Below, one piece after another: positions 28,695 through 37,760 of a stretch of DNA of 64,000 bases; position 1 is the first letter of the stretch, and each line of letters begins with the position of its first letter. Source of the DNA: Flavobacteriaceae bacterium GSB9 (GTDB lineage Bacteria > Bacteroidota > Bacteroidia > Flavobacteriales > Flavobacteriaceae); assembly GCA_022749295.1 (NCBI GenBank), contig CP062007.1, positions 1,984,001 to 2,048,000 of the forward strand, given 5' to 3'. Under the pieces are notes generated by a model, which saw nothing but the letters and a program-made list of their open reading frames with translations, was not told the DNA's origin and did no database searches. The position numbers and the translations under genes were made by a program.

Positions 28695-29912
28695 TCAAAT
28701 TATTTCGGCTACCACAAACGTACTTCCACCAACAAAAATAAAATCGTCTTCGTTAGCTTGATTTAAAGCAGATTTATAAGCCTCATTAACAGAACTATAA
28801 GCCTCTCCTTTAAAACCTTGTTTTAAAAATTGGTCTTTTAGGCTTCCTGTATCTAATCCTCGAGGTATATCTGGCTTACAAAAATAATAGATAGCTTTTT
28901 TGGGCAATAGGTCTAAAACCAAACTTAAATCCTTATCGTTTACAACTCCAAAAACAATATGTAACTTCTCAAAGCTCTCTCCATTTATTTGGTTCATAAC
29001 CAAACTTAGGCCTTCACGGTTGTGACCTGTATCGCACACTATTTTTGGTTTAATTCCTAAAACCTGCCAGCGCCCTAACAAACCAGAATTTTTAGCTACA
29101 TTCAACAACCCATCCTTTAAGTTTGTTTCGGACACCTTGTATCCTTTCTTTTGCAAAAATTTTATAGTTTCAACAACGGTCTTTATATTTTTTTGCTGGT
29201 AGCTGCCAAGCAAATCAGATTTATAAATACCATGATTTTCTTGGTCTGCAAATATTATTTCAGCCCCGTTCTTGTATGCTATTTCTTTAAATACCGTTGT
29301 CGTCTCGCTTTGTGTTTCACCAATAACTACTGGCACTCTTGGTTTTATTATACCAGCTTTCTCGGAAGCAATTTCTTTTAGCGTTGTACCTAAAAACTGC
29401 GTGTGATCCAAACCTATATTAGTAATCACAGACACCTCTGGGGTGATAATATTTGTTGAATCTAGACGTCCGCCCAAACCTACTTCTACTATGGCTATAT
29501 CAACATTTTCCTTAGAGAAATAATCGAATGCCATACCGACGGTCATTTCAAAAAACGATAACTTATTGCTCTCAAAAAAAGGTTTATTCTGTTCAATAAA
29601 ACAAACAACAAACTCTTCATCTACAGGTTTTCCGTTAATCCTAATACGTTCCCTAAAGTCTTTTAAATGGGGGGAGGTGTACAATCCCACCTTGTATCCC
29701 GCTTCTTGTAAAATAGATGCAAGCATATGGCTGGTAGAGCCCTTTCCATTAGTACCGGCTACGTGAACCGATTTAAAGTTTTTTTCAGGAAAGTTTAAGT
29801 GCTTTGAAAGCTTTAAAGTATTCGACAGGTCTTTTTTAAATGCCGCACTACCCTGACGCTGATACATAGGAAGTTGCGAAAACATCCAATTTAATGTGTT
29901 TTGGTATGTCAT
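28695..29912 (-). CDS. folC: bifunctional folylpolyglutamate synthase/dihydrofolate synthase
   Basis: Adds glutamate to dihydropteroate or tetrahydrofolate in folate synthesis. At 405 residues it has the Mur-ligase ATP motif HVAGTNGKGSTSHMLA, LYTSPHLKDFRERIRING, EVGLGGRLDSTNI and ITNIGLDHTQFLG. Last gene of an apparent operon exbB-exbD-tonB-folC, with a 5-bp gap after tonB. Confidence 0.94.
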   Translation of the reverse strand: MTYQNTLNWMFSQLPMYQRQGSAAFKKDLSNTLKLSKHLNFPEKNFKSVHVAGTNGKGSTSHMLASILQEAGYKVGLYTSPHLKDFRERIRINGKPVDEEFVVCFIEQNKPFFESNKLSFFEMTVGMAFDYFSKENVDIAIVEVGLGGRLDSTNIITPEVSVITNIGLDHTQFLGTTLKEIASEKAGIIKPRVPVVIGETQSETTTVFKEIAYKNGAEIIFADQENHGIYKSDLLGSYQQKNIKTVVETIKFLQKKGYKVSETNLKDGLLNVAKNSGLLGRWQVLGIKPKIVCDTGHNREGLSLVMNQINGESFEKLHIVFGVVNDKDLSLVLDLLPKKAIYYFCKPDIPRGLDTGSLKDQFLKQGFKGEAYSSVNEAYKSALNQANEDDFIFVGGSTFVVAEII

Positions 29913-29917
29913 TGCAA

Positions 29918-30772
29918 TTACTGACTAAGTTGGAAGTTAACACTAACGAAACCTATTTGACGGGTTGGTGCTTTGGAATCTGCAGGCCACTTATGTGATA
30001 AAGCTATTTTTTTGGCTGGTTCAAGCAAGCATTGCGCTGTGTTAGTTGTCCCCCTTACACCTGGAACGGCTTCTACAACATTGCCATTTTGATTTACAAC
30101 AATTTTGACGATTACCATACCCGATTCGTTGCAATCTTGCTTCAATCTCTTAAAGGATGCTTTACCACGACCATTAAGTCCGTAACCTACACCACCACTG
30201 CCTGTTCCTTGGCCCCCAAAATAGCTTGGAGCATACGGGTTACCATCCAACTGCCCTTTATCACCTACTTGGCTATCGTTTCCTTCGCTACCAGTTTCAG
30301 TTCCTTCAGATTTGCTTACGCCACCAATCAAAGCGTCCAACTTTTTTTTCTTTTCTTCTTGTTCGCGCTTTTCTTTAGCAATCCGCTCTGCTTCAGCCTT
30401 GGCTTTTGCTTCAGCTATTGCTTTAGCTCGGGCTTCTGCCTCTTTTTGCTTTTTTATGGCGATTTCTTCAGCATTATCGGCAGTTAAAACTTCTTCTTTC
30501 ACCTCAGATGACTTTGCAGGTTCTGGTTCTGATTTAGACACGTCGGGCTGTGGCTGTTCTTCAACCTTTTTAGGTTCAGACTTCACTGGTTTTAAGGGCT
30601 GAACGTTGCCGCTTCCGACATTAGAATTACCAAAATTAACGGCAACACCGTATTCTTCTGGAGGATCCATATACTTTGTTCCAACCACAAACAGCAACAA
30701 AACGATAATAACCGTAATTAAAGCGGTTAATTTCGCTGAGTTCCTTTCATGTTTGGTCTTAAAGTATTTCAT
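29918..30772 (-). CDS. TonB-like energy transducer
   Basis: Links the ExbB/ExbD proton channel to outer membrane receptors. Of its 284 residues, one N-terminal membrane helix (LTALITVIIVLLLFVVGTKYM) is followed by a Pro/Lys/Glu-rich periplasmic stretch with a coiled Ala/Lys/Glu segment at about 95-145, and then a C-terminal TonB-type domain (GMVIVKIVVNQNGNVVEAV, KKIALSHKWP). The final Ala/Lys repeats are low-complexity. It is directly downstream of exbD, which supports the assignment. Confidence 0.88.
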   Translation of the reverse strand: MKYFKTKHERNSAKLTALITVIIVLLLFVVGTKYMDPPEEYGVAVNFGNSNVGSGNVQPLKPVKSEPKKVEEQPQPDVSKSEPEPAKSSEVKEEVLTADNAEEIAIKKQKEAEARAKAIAEAKAKAEAERIAKEKREQEEKKKKLDALIGGVSKSEGTETGSEGNDSQVGDKGQLDGNPYAPSYFGGQGTGSGGVGYGLNGRGKASFKRLKQDCNESGMVIVKIVVNQNGNVVEAVPGVRGTTNTAQCLLEPAKKIALSHKWPADSKAPTRQIGFVSVNFQLSQ

Positions 30773-30807
30773 GTTATTTAAACTCTATTCAATTTACTGT
30801 AAGTAAC

Positions 30808-31200
30808 TTATTTTGGCTTAACCGCAAGGATTACCTTAAACTTATTCCTGTTGGCAATATCCATAACTTTTACCACATTTTCAACGGGCACCGATTTTTC
30901 GGCCCTCAAAACAATGGTTGGCTTTTCTTGAGAAGACAGAGCTGCTAACAATTCGTTCTCCAGCACACTTTCACCAACGCGCTTTTGGTCTATATAATAA
31001 GTTAAATCTTTTTTTATGCTAACGGCTACCGATTTTTTATTTTCGGTTTTACCACTAGCCTTGGGCAACAAGATATCAATGGCATTAGTGGTGACCAAGG
31101 TAGATGCTATCATAAAAAAGATAAGCAACAGAAATACAATATCCGTCATGGACGACATATTGAATTCTGGCGTAACTTTATTTCTTCCTCTAAAATTCAT
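30808..31200 (-). CDS. exbD: ExbD-family biopolymer transport protein
   Basis: Of 130 residues, with one N-terminal membrane helix that carries the conserved Asp (SMTDIVFLLLIFFMIAST), followed by a periplasmic ferredoxin-like domain. Works with ExbB and TonB to use the proton gradient. It starts 5 bp after exbB. Confidence 0.93.
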   Translation of the reverse strand: MNFRGRNKVTPEFNMSSMTDIVFLLLIFFMIASTLVTTNAIDILLPKASGKTENKKSVAVSIKKDLTYYIDQKRVGESVLENELLAALSSQEKPTIVLRAEKSVPVENVVKVMDIANRNKFKVILAVKPK

Positions 31201-31205
31201 TTTAT

Positions 31206-31907
31206 CTAGGTTGGTTCGTTTAAGTGGTCTAAAAACTCTAGAGAATTGGCTTCCATTTTATAGACAACTTTATCTGTTTTTACTACCAGATGGTTATACG
31301 CCATATAAGCCACAATACCAACAATTAAACCAGCAACCGTGGTGGTCATGGCTGTGTAAAGTCCGCTTGCCAATACATCCATTTCTATGGTACCGCCAGC
31401 ATTGGCTAGTTCGAATATTGCCAAAATCATACCAATTACAGTTCCTAGGAATCCAATCATGGGTGCTGCACCAGAAATCGTAGCCAAAATACTGATGTTC
31501 TTCTCGAGTCCATAAATTTCCAATCGGCCAGCATTTTCAATAGCCGTATTGATATCGGCCAATGGTTTTCCTATTCTTGAAATACCTTTACCAATTAAGC
31601 GAGAAACAGGTGAATTAACTTGCGCACAAAGCATTTGCGCTGAATCAATTTTTCCGTTGCTCACGTGGTCTTTAATTTGATTCATGAAATTAGCATCTAC
31701 ATTTGATGCTGCTTTTATGGCAAAAATACGTTCAAAATAGATGTAGATGGCACCAACGAGTAATAAAAATAAAAGGGCTATTATTACTTGTCCAGCAACT
31801 CCTCCACTCGTAATCAACTCAATTATTGAAAGTGTTTTTTCAACCGATTCACCATCAATAGGCACTTCTGCACCTTCTTGTGTGTTTTGTATCAATGTGT
31901 TTAGCAT
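31206..31907 (-). CDS. exbB: ExbB/TolQ-family proton channel protein
   Basis: Inner membrane protein of 233 residues in the MotA/TolQ/ExbB family. One helix near residues 33-60 (VIIALLFLLLVGAIYIYF) and a pair in the C-terminal half (ISGAAPMIGFLGTVIGMI, GLYTAMTTTVAGLIVGIVAY) hold the typical GLIGTV-like and TTxxGL segments. First gene of the exbB-exbD-tonB-folC unit. Confidence 0.93.
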   Translation of the reverse strand: MLNTLIQNTQEGAEVPIDGESVEKTLSIIELITSGGVAGQVIIALLFLLLVGAIYIYFERIFAIKAASNVDANFMNQIKDHVSNGKIDSAQMLCAQVNSPVSRLIGKGISRIGKPLADINTAIENAGRLEIYGLEKNISILATISGAAPMIGFLGTVIGMILAIFELANAGGTIEMDVLASGLYTAMTTTVAGLIVGIVAYMAYNHLVVKTDKVVYKMEANSLEFLDHLNEPT

Positions 31908-31992
31908 AAAGTTTCTATTTAATGCAAATTAATAACGCTTGTTTTTTCGCTAAAGTATAATAAAAAATATTTTAAGTATTATTTACATAATC

Positions 31993-32034
31993 AAAAATGG
32001 AAAGATGGGCAAAAAACCCTAATCTTTCCATTTT
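31993..32034 (-). terminator. intrinsic terminator of nhaD
   Basis: 13-bp perfect stem AAAATGGAAAGAT / ATCTTTCCATTTT, extended by an inner GGG/CCC pairing. On the minus strand it lies just after nhaD and ends in T residues. Confidence 0.85.
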
Positions 32035-32056
32035 AAATATCGTTAAACAACAAAGT

Positions 32057-33448
32057 TTAGAACAATGTTCTGGTTACCATGAATGCCGCAGCACCCACCA
32101 AAAAACCAACAAATGCCAACCATGCAATTTTTCTTAAGTACCAAAAGAAATCTATTTTTTCCATACCCATAGCAACAACGCCAGCTGCCGAACCAATAAT
32201 TAACATACTACCACCGGTTCCTGCAGAGTAAGCAATAAAGTGCCAAAGCTCATTGTCCATAGGTTCTGAAAACATTCCTAAACTAGCCGCTACCAGTGGA
32301 ACATTATCAATAACGGCAGAACCAACACCTAACAATAACACTACCAAATCAGATACACCAGCATGGTGCAACTCGGTACCCATCATTGGCATACTTTCTT
32401 GTAAAGAGGCCGCAAAACCAAACAAAATACCTAAAGATTCTAATGCCGCTACCGCCATTAAAATACCCAAGAAAAACAAGATACTTGGCAATTCTATTTT
32501 TGAAAGTGAATAATGCACTGGACTATGGTGTGCGTGGGCATCACTTTCTTCCGCATCATGATGAGTCAAACTAAACTTTGTACTACTATAAATCTCCGCA
32601 AAAGTGGCCACAATTCCTAAAGACAACATCATACCCACATATGGCGGTAAATGAGTCGCCGTTTTAAATATAGGCACAAATACAATCGCCCCTAAACCAA
32701 GATACAACATTGTAGAACTAAAGCGGTGCTTATCTTTATCGTTTGATTCTGGCATTTCCAATTCGCCTTTAAAGGCAGGTAAAAAGCTCGCAATAAGGGT
32801 AGGTACCGCCATACATAAAAACGATGGCACCAATAAGTATCCTACCAAATGGCCTGTTGTGACTTTGTTGCCAATCCATAACATAGTTGTTGTTACATCA
32901 CCAATTGGAGACCATGCCCCTCCGGCATTGGCAGCTATAATAATCAAACCTGCGTACCAAATACGCACCTCTCTATCTTTAACAATTTTTTGAAGTATTG
33001 AAATCAATACTATTGTAGCTGTTAAGTTATCTATTATAGCAGATAGTATAAATGCTAAAATTGCGAAAATCCATAGTATTTTGGATTTCTTTTTGGTTTT
33101 AATAAACCCTTTAATAGTTGAAAATCCATCAAAATAATCAATAATTTCAACAATAGTCATGGCTCCTAAAAGGAACACCAATATTTCGGAAGTTTTCCCT
33201 AAATGGTGTAATAAGGTTTCTTCCATAAGGTGCATTTTTTCCTCATGCCCCAAGAGCCCAAAGTTTTCTAGTAAAGCATGCGCGCCCGAATCGAACCATT
33301 GCGGAAAGTTATCAATACCCAGAGCAATCAATGCCCAACAAATGGCCATCATTACCAATGCTGGTATGAGTTTGTCTATTTTTATACTATGCTCTAAAGT
33401 GATGGCTAAATAGCCCATAACAAATACGAAAATAATCGCTGATTCCAT
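32057..33448 (-). CDS. nhaD: NhaD-family sodium/proton antiporter
   Basis: Inner membrane antiporter of 463 residues in the ion transporter superfamily, expected to expel Na+ in exchange for protons. About a dozen hydrophobic segments are seen, along with NLTATIVLISIL, NAGGAWSPIGDVTTTMLW, SAVIDNVPLVAASLGMF and GTGGSMLIIGSAAGVVAMG, all NhaD hallmarks. A His-rich cytoplasmic or periplasmic loop (DAEESDAHAHHSP) sits near residue 300. It begins 11 bp after the dehydrogenase gene and is likely in the same transcript. Confidence 0.93.
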   Translation of the reverse strand: MESAIIFVFVMGYLAITLEHSIKIDKLIPALVMMAICWALIALGIDNFPQWFDSGAHALLENFGLLGHEEKMHLMEETLLHHLGKTSEILVFLLGAMTIVEIIDYFDGFSTIKGFIKTKKKSKILWIFAILAFILSAIIDNLTATIVLISILQKIVKDREVRIWYAGLIIIAANAGGAWSPIGDVTTTMLWIGNKVTTGHLVGYLLVPSFLCMAVPTLIASFLPAFKGELEMPESNDKDKHRFSSTMLYLGLGAIVFVPIFKTATHLPPYVGMMLSLGIVATFAEIYSSTKFSLTHHDAEESDAHAHHSPVHYSLSKIELPSILFFLGILMAVAALESLGILFGFAASLQESMPMMGTELHHAGVSDLVVLLLGVGSAVIDNVPLVAASLGMFSEPMDNELWHFIAYSAGTGGSMLIIGSAAGVVAMGMEKIDFFWYLRKIAWLAFVGFLVGAAAFMVTRTLF

Positions 33449-33459
33449 ATAATTTAGTG

Positions 33460-34686
33460 TTAGATAATTTGTTTTAATGCAATTTCAAAGGCTGTTGCAC
33501 TAATTTCGGTTTTTGATTTATTCTTATTGTAAATTTTTTGCAATGCTTCTTTAATCCTATTGGACGTGTCATTAAAAATAGCTTCATCAGTCATCAGCAC
33601 CCTGCGTTCCATAAAATAAGCAAAAACCCTAGCCATACCACAGTTCGATATAAAATCGGGAATAAGGCTTATTTTGTAATCGGTATGCTCCATAATAGGG
33701 CCAAAGAAAATTTCTTTATCGGCAAAAGGAACATTGGCTCCGCAAGACACCACTTCCAATCCACTATCAATCATTTCGTCTATCTGATTGATGGTTATTA
33801 ATCGTGACGCTGCACAAGGTGCAAATATTTCGGTTTTTAACGACCATATTTGTTCATTAATTTCCTCAAAAGGTATTAAATTTTCAGCCACTAATGTATT
33901 GCCCTTTTTGGTAAGAAAAAAATGATTTATATCATTTAGAGTGAAACCATTTTCATTAATCAAACCTCCTGTTGCATCAATAATGCCTACTATTTTAACC
34001 CCCATTTGAGCTAAATAAAAGGCTGCTGCAGCTCCAACATTACCAAAACCTTGCACCACAGCTCTTTTCCCTTTTACCGAACCACCATAGATATTGTAAT
34101 AGTGTTTAACAGCTTCGGCTACGCCAAAACCGGTTATCATATCGGCTATGGTGTATTTTCTTGAAACACTTGGCGAATACAAAGGGTTTTCAATCACCTT
34201 TATAACACCTTGGCGCAACTGCCCAATTCGGTTTATCTTATCGGCTTCGGTAGGCTTAAAATACCCATTAAAAACCCCTTCTTGCGGATGCCAAACACCA
34301 CTTGCTTCTGTAATGGGTATTACCTCGTGAGCTTCATCGACATTTAAATCGCCTCCAGTACCATAATAACTTTTTAATAAGGGCGAAACTACGGCGTACC
34401 ATCGTTCTAGAACACCTCTTTTTCTTGGGTCGGTGGGGTCGAAATTTACACCGGACTTCGCGCCTCCAATGGGCGGTCCCGAAACCGTGAATTTAATTTC
34501 CATGGTTTTTGCCAAAGATAATACCTCATCCAAATCCAGTCCCTTTCGCATTCTGGTGCCACCACCAGCAGCACCGCCACGCAACGAATTTATAACCACC
34601 CAGCCTTCGGCTTCTGTTTCAGAATCTCTCCAATGGAAGACTATTTCGGGGGATTTGTTTTCGTACTTTTTTAATAACGCTTTCAT
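33460..34686 (-). CDS. Glu/Leu/Phe/Val dehydrogenase
   Basis: NAD(P)-dependent amino-acid dehydrogenase of about 408 residues, interconverting an amino acid and its 2-oxo acid. Visible are the substrate-binding GPPIGGAKSGVNFDP, GTGGDLNVDEAHEV and the Rossmann segment AVVQGFGNVGAAAAFYL. The start at MKALLKKYENK (34686) is chosen; an upstream in-frame ATG at 34731 adds 15 residues without similarity. The preferred amino acid cannot be told. Upstream gene of a pair with nhaD. Confidence 0.9.
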   Translation of the reverse strand: MKALLKKYENKSPEIVFHWRDSETEAEGWVVINSLRGGAAGGGTRMRKGLDLDEVLSLAKTMEIKFTVSGPPIGGAKSGVNFDPTDPRKRGVLERWYAVVSPLLKSYYGTGGDLNVDEAHEVIPITEASGVWHPQEGVFNGYFKPTEADKINRIGQLRQGVIKVIENPLYSPSVSRKYTIADMITGFGVAEAVKHYYNIYGGSVKGKRAVVQGFGNVGAAAAFYLAQMGVKIVGIIDATGGLINENGFTLNDINHFFLTKKGNTLVAENLIPFEEINEQIWSLKTEIFAPCAASRLITINQIDEMIDSGLEVVSCGANVPFADKEIFFGPIMEHTDYKISLIPDFISNCGMARVFAYFMERRVLMTDEAIFNDTSNRIKEALQKIYNKNKSKTEISATAFEIALKQII

Positions 34687-34797
34687 TTCTATTTGTTGAA
34701 TCTTTAAATTATAGTTTGAATTTCTTAACACCTTTTTTTGATAAAAAACGTAGCTATAACTGATCCATATTTATAGAAAATTAAAATCTTATTGCAA

Positions 34798-34805
34798 CAA
34801 ATATA
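34798..34805 (-). promoter_or_regulatory. putative promoter of the dehydrogenase-nhaD unit
   Basis: TATATTTG on the minus strand, an exact TAnnTTTG match about 110 bp upstream of the dehydrogenase start, with a possible TTG (34822-34824) 16 bp further upstream. Confidence 0.4.
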
Positions 34806-34844
34806 AAAAACTAAACCCCCTCAAAGATTAAATTTGTTTAAATT

Positions 34845-35909
34845 TTAAGGAAGGAAAACAACCCCAGAACTATGATTTTTTGACGCTCCGGTAACACTTT
34901 GTAAACAGTTAACTTCGTTACGAAGTTTTAAAACGCCCAAAAAACCAAAAATCAGGGCTTCTTTAAATTCAACAATGTCCGCTTGTGGAATAATAATCTT
35001 TTGGTTGGAAAGTTGTTTTATTCTCTCGATTAAGTACACATGATAAGCACCACCGCCCGTCATTAAAACAGACGCGCTCCTTTTTGAATTAATTTCTGAA
35101 GTAATCTGAACAGCAATGTGCTCTACAAAGGTTTTCAAAACATCTTCAGTGCTTAATTGAAAATCATCAACCAAAGTCAAAATTGTGGTTTTAACCCATT
35201 CCAAGCCTAAAGATTTTGGTGGTTTTTGAGCGTAAAAGCCAATTGCATTGAGTTTATTTAAAAGCGAAGTGTTCAATTGGCCTCTCGAAGCAATTTGCCC
35301 GCCATCATCATATTCAAAACCTAATTTTTCAACATAATGATTCAGCACAATGTTTACGGGACAAATATCGTAAGCCACCCTTTCGTTATTTATTTCTGTT
35401 GAAATATTGGCAAAACCTCCCAAATTCAAACAATAATCATATTCCGAAAACAAGAGCTTGTCACCAATGGGTACCAATGGCGCCCCTTGTCCGCCAAGTT
35501 CAACATCCTGAACCCTAAAATCGCAAACTACCATTTCATCCAATATTTGGGCCAACTTAGGTTTATTGCCTATTTGAAGCGTAAGCTTGTTTTGAGGCTG
35601 GTGCAACGCCGTATGACCATGCGAACAAACCGCATCAATATTTTTGATTTTATTTTTATCGATAAATGTTTTTATAACAGTACCAAGATGCGTGGTGTAT
35701 TCGTCATTAATCGTAGCTAAATCTTTTGAAGACATCGACACCAAGCTTAATAATGTTTTTTTCCAATGCTTAGAATAAGGTACTGTCTCGCAATGTAACA
35801 ACTCAAAACGCCAAGAATTTTCAAAATAAAACTTAGCCTCGACCAAATCGATACCATCCAAAGAGGTGCCCGACATAACCCCAACAACATGATAGTTTTG
35901 TTTTTCCAT
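34845..35909 (-). CDS. anmK: anhydro-N-acetylmuramic acid kinase
   Basis: Phosphorylates and opens 1,6-anhydro-MurNAc to MurNAc-6-phosphate in cell-wall recycling. About 354 residues with the kinase motifs VGVMSGTSLDGIDL, CSHGHTALHQP, LNLGGFANIST and LMTGGGAYHVYL. The start at MEKQNYHVVG (35909) is chosen over an ATG eight codons upstream. Divergent from the acyl-CoA dehydrogenase. Confidence 0.94.
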   Translation of the reverse strand: MEKQNYHVVGVMSGTSLDGIDLVEAKFYFENSWRFELLHCETVPYSKHWKKTLLSLVSMSSKDLATINDEYTTHLGTVIKTFIDKNKIKNIDAVCSHGHTALHQPQNKLTLQIGNKPKLAQILDEMVVCDFRVQDVELGGQGAPLVPIGDKLLFSEYDYCLNLGGFANISTEINNERVAYDICPVNIVLNHYVEKLGFEYDDGGQIASRGQLNTSLLNKLNAIGFYAQKPPKSLGLEWVKTTILTLVDDFQLSTEDVLKTFVEHIAVQITSEINSKRSASVLMTGGGAYHVYLIERIKQLSNQKIIIPQADIVEFKEALIFGFLGVLKLRNEVNCLQSVTGASKNHSSGVVFLP

Positions 35910-35932
35910 ACCAGACAAAAATAACAAAGCCA

Positions 35933-35963
35933 TTGAATAATTAACAACAAAAAGATATATTTG
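35933..35963 (+). promoter_or_regulatory. promoter of the acyl-CoA dehydrogenase gene
   Basis: TTG at 35933-35935, a 20-bp spacer, then TATATTTG at 35956-35963, an exact match to the TTG / TAnnTTTG Bacteroidota promoter. It lies 40 bp upstream of the ATG. Confidence 0.65.
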
Positions 35964-36002
35964 TAAATATATTTTAGTGAAATCACAAAATTTTTATCAA
36001 TT

Positions 36003-37145
36003 ATGAATTTTACGCTTTCTGAAGAACACAAAATGATTCGAGATGCTGCCCGCGATTTTGCCCAAAACGAATTACTACCGGGTGTTATTGAACGTGATGA
36101 AAAACAACACTTCCCACAAGAATTAGTCAAAAAAATGGGCGATTTAGGTTTTTTGGGTGTTATGGTCGACCCCAAATATGGCGGTAGCGGGATGGACACC
36201 TTATCATATGTGCTCATCATGGAAGAGTTATCAAAAGTCGATGCTTCGGCTTCCGTTATTGTATCCGTAAATAATTCATTGGTCTGCTACGGCATTGAAG
36301 CTTATGGGAGCGATGAACAAAAAGAAAAATACTTAACCAAATTAGCCACAGGCGAATACGTTGGTGCCTTTTGCTTGAGCGAGCCCGAAGCCGGCAGTGA
36401 TGCCACCTCGCAACGCACCACGGCTATCGATAAAGGCGACCATTACCTTATTAACGGCACCAAAAACTGGATAACCAATGGCGGTCGTGCCGATGTTTAT
36501 ATTGTTATCGCCCAAACCGATAGAGACAAAGGCTCTCACGGCATCAACGCGTTTATCGTTGAAAAAGGTACCGAAGGGTTTCATGTTGGCCCTAAAGAAG
36601 ACAAATTGGGCATCCGTGGTAGCGACACGCACACGCTTCAGTTTAACGATGTAAAAGTGCCCAAATCGCAACGCATTGGCACTAATGGTTCGGGTTTTCG
36701 GTTTGCAATGAAAACACTTTCCGGTGGCCGTATTGGCATTGCTGCACAAGCTTTAGGTATTGCATCTGGCGCTTATGAATTGGCCCTTAAATACTCGAAG
36801 GAACGTAAGGCATTTGGTACCGAAATTTGTAACCACCAAGCCATTGCTTTTAAATTGGCTGATATGTACACCGATATTGAAGCAGCACGCATGCTGGTCA
36901 TGAAAGCTGCATGGGACAAAGACCAGTGCAGCAATTATGACAAGAGCAGTGCCGTAGCCAAACTGTACGCCTCGCAAGTAGCCATGGACCATACGGTTGA
37001 AGCCGTACAAATACACGGCGGCAATGGTTTTGTAAAGGAATACCATGTGGAACGCCTGATGCGCGATGCTAAGATTACACAGATTTACGAAGGCACGTCC
37101 GAGATTCAAAAAATTGTAATTTCACGCAGTTTAATTAGGGAGTAA
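36003..37145 (+). CDS. acyl-CoA dehydrogenase
   Basis: FAD enzyme of 380 residues oxidising acyl-CoA to enoyl-CoA, probably a short-chain or butyryl-CoA type. The motifs CLSEPEAGSDA, the FAD-binding TNGGRADVYIVIA stretch, LSGGRIGIAAQALGIA and the C-terminal catalytic-glutamate region IYEGTSEIQKIVISR are intact. A single-gene unit with its own promoter. Confidence 0.92.
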   Translation: MNFTLSEEHKMIRDAARDFAQNELLPGVIERDEKQHFPQELVKKMGDLGFLGVMVDPKYGGSGMDTLSYVLIMEELSKVDASASVIVSVNNSLVCYGIEAYGSDEQKEKYLTKLATGEYVGAFCLSEPEAGSDATSQRTTAIDKGDHYLINGTKNWITNGGRADVYIVIAQTDRDKGSHGINAFIVEKGTEGFHVGPKEDKLGIRGSDTHTLQFNDVKVPKSQRIGTNGSGFRFAMKTLSGGRIGIAAQALGIASGAYELALKYSKERKAFGTEICNHQAIAFKLADMYTDIEAARMLVMKAAWDKDQCSNYDKSSAVAKLYASQVAMDHTVEAVQIHGGNGFVKEYHVERLMRDAKITQIYEGTSEIQKIVISRSLIRE

Positions 37146-37265
37146 CATCAGAGTTTTTTTAATACGAAGCATAAACCCTTTTGATAATTTTCATTTTAAC
37201 TCATCAAAACAAACTGAATATTTTTCATTTTTTTTCTGTTAAGTCTTTCTAAAACTGCCGACCTA

Positions 37266-37293
37266 TTGACTACGGATTTATATCTTTAGTCAA
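37266..37293 (+). promoter_or_regulatory. inverted repeat bracketing the putative arsenosugar operon promoter
   Basis: Perfect 7-bp arms TTGACTA (37266-37272) and TAGTCAA (37287-37293) separated by 14 bp, with a TATCTTTA -7-like box (37281-37288) between and overlapping the right arm. It ends 12 bp before the first ATG of the cluster. A repressor operator is possible; no regulator gene is linked. Confidence 0.4.
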
Positions 37294-37305
37294 AAAAACT
37301 ATTAC

Positions 37306-37641
37306 ATGCAAAAAACATACTACGACCCTGCAGATTTGAAAAAATTTGGAAAAATTAGCGAGTGGAACCAAGAACTAGGCGACAAATTTTTTGAATACTA
37401 CACCAAAGTCTTTGAAGACGGCGCATTATCTGCCCGCGAAAAGTCGTTGATCGCTTTAGCCGTAGCTCACACCGAGCAATGCCCTTATTGCATCGATGCT
37501 TACACGCAAGATGGCCTGCAACGTGGCATTACCAAAGAAGAAATGATGGAAGCCCTACATGTTGGCGCAGCCATTAAAAGCGGTGCCGCTTTGGTACATG
37601 GCGTGCAAATGATGAACAAGGTAAATAAATTAGACGGTTAA
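37306..37641 (+). CDS. arsenosugar-cluster carboxymuconolactone decarboxylase-like peroxidase
   Basis: Of 111 residues, AhpD/CMD-like all-alpha protein with a redox CPYC at Cys59-Cys62 (HTEQCPYCIDAY). It belongs to the subgroup found beside ArsS (TIGR04169-type), where some members carry selenocysteine; here both positions are TGC cysteine codons. It probably reduces a peroxide or a thiol/arsenical intermediate, but no reaction is proven for the family. First gene of the cluster, with ArsS 119 bp downstream after a repeat. Confidence 0.85.
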   Translation: MQKTYYDPADLKKFGKISEWNQELGDKFFEYYTKVFEDGALSAREKSLIALAVAHTEQCPYCIDAYTQDGLQRGITKEEMMEALHVGAAIKSGAALVHGVQMMNKVNKLDG

Positions 37642-37643
37642 AA

Positions 37644-37732
37644 TTTGGGCGTTACCACAAGGGCCGGGTTTTCGGCAGTCGCTTCCTCCTGCGTCGGCGA
37701 GCTCCAACAAACGCCTCAATCCCTAACGCAAA
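37644..37732 (+). repeat. GC-rich interspersed repeat with inverted ends
   Basis: An 89-bp GC-rich block starting TTTGGGCGTTACC and ending ATCCCTAACGCAAA, so the ends carry GCGTTA and TAACGC as inverted repeats. The layout (GGGCGTT, then a GGGCCGGG core, then CAATCCCTAACGC) resembles an intergenic repeat I know from many Bacteroidota genomes; this is recalled, not searched. It interrupts the cluster between the peroxidase-like gene and arsS. Confidence 0.6.
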
Positions 37733-37760
37733 CCCCAACTAAAAAAGAACAATTCAATTA

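Noticed and set aside
36342-37109. Two open frames opposite the acyl-CoA dehydrogenase gene
   Set aside because: Shadow frames of a conserved enzyme with strong codon structure on the plus strand.
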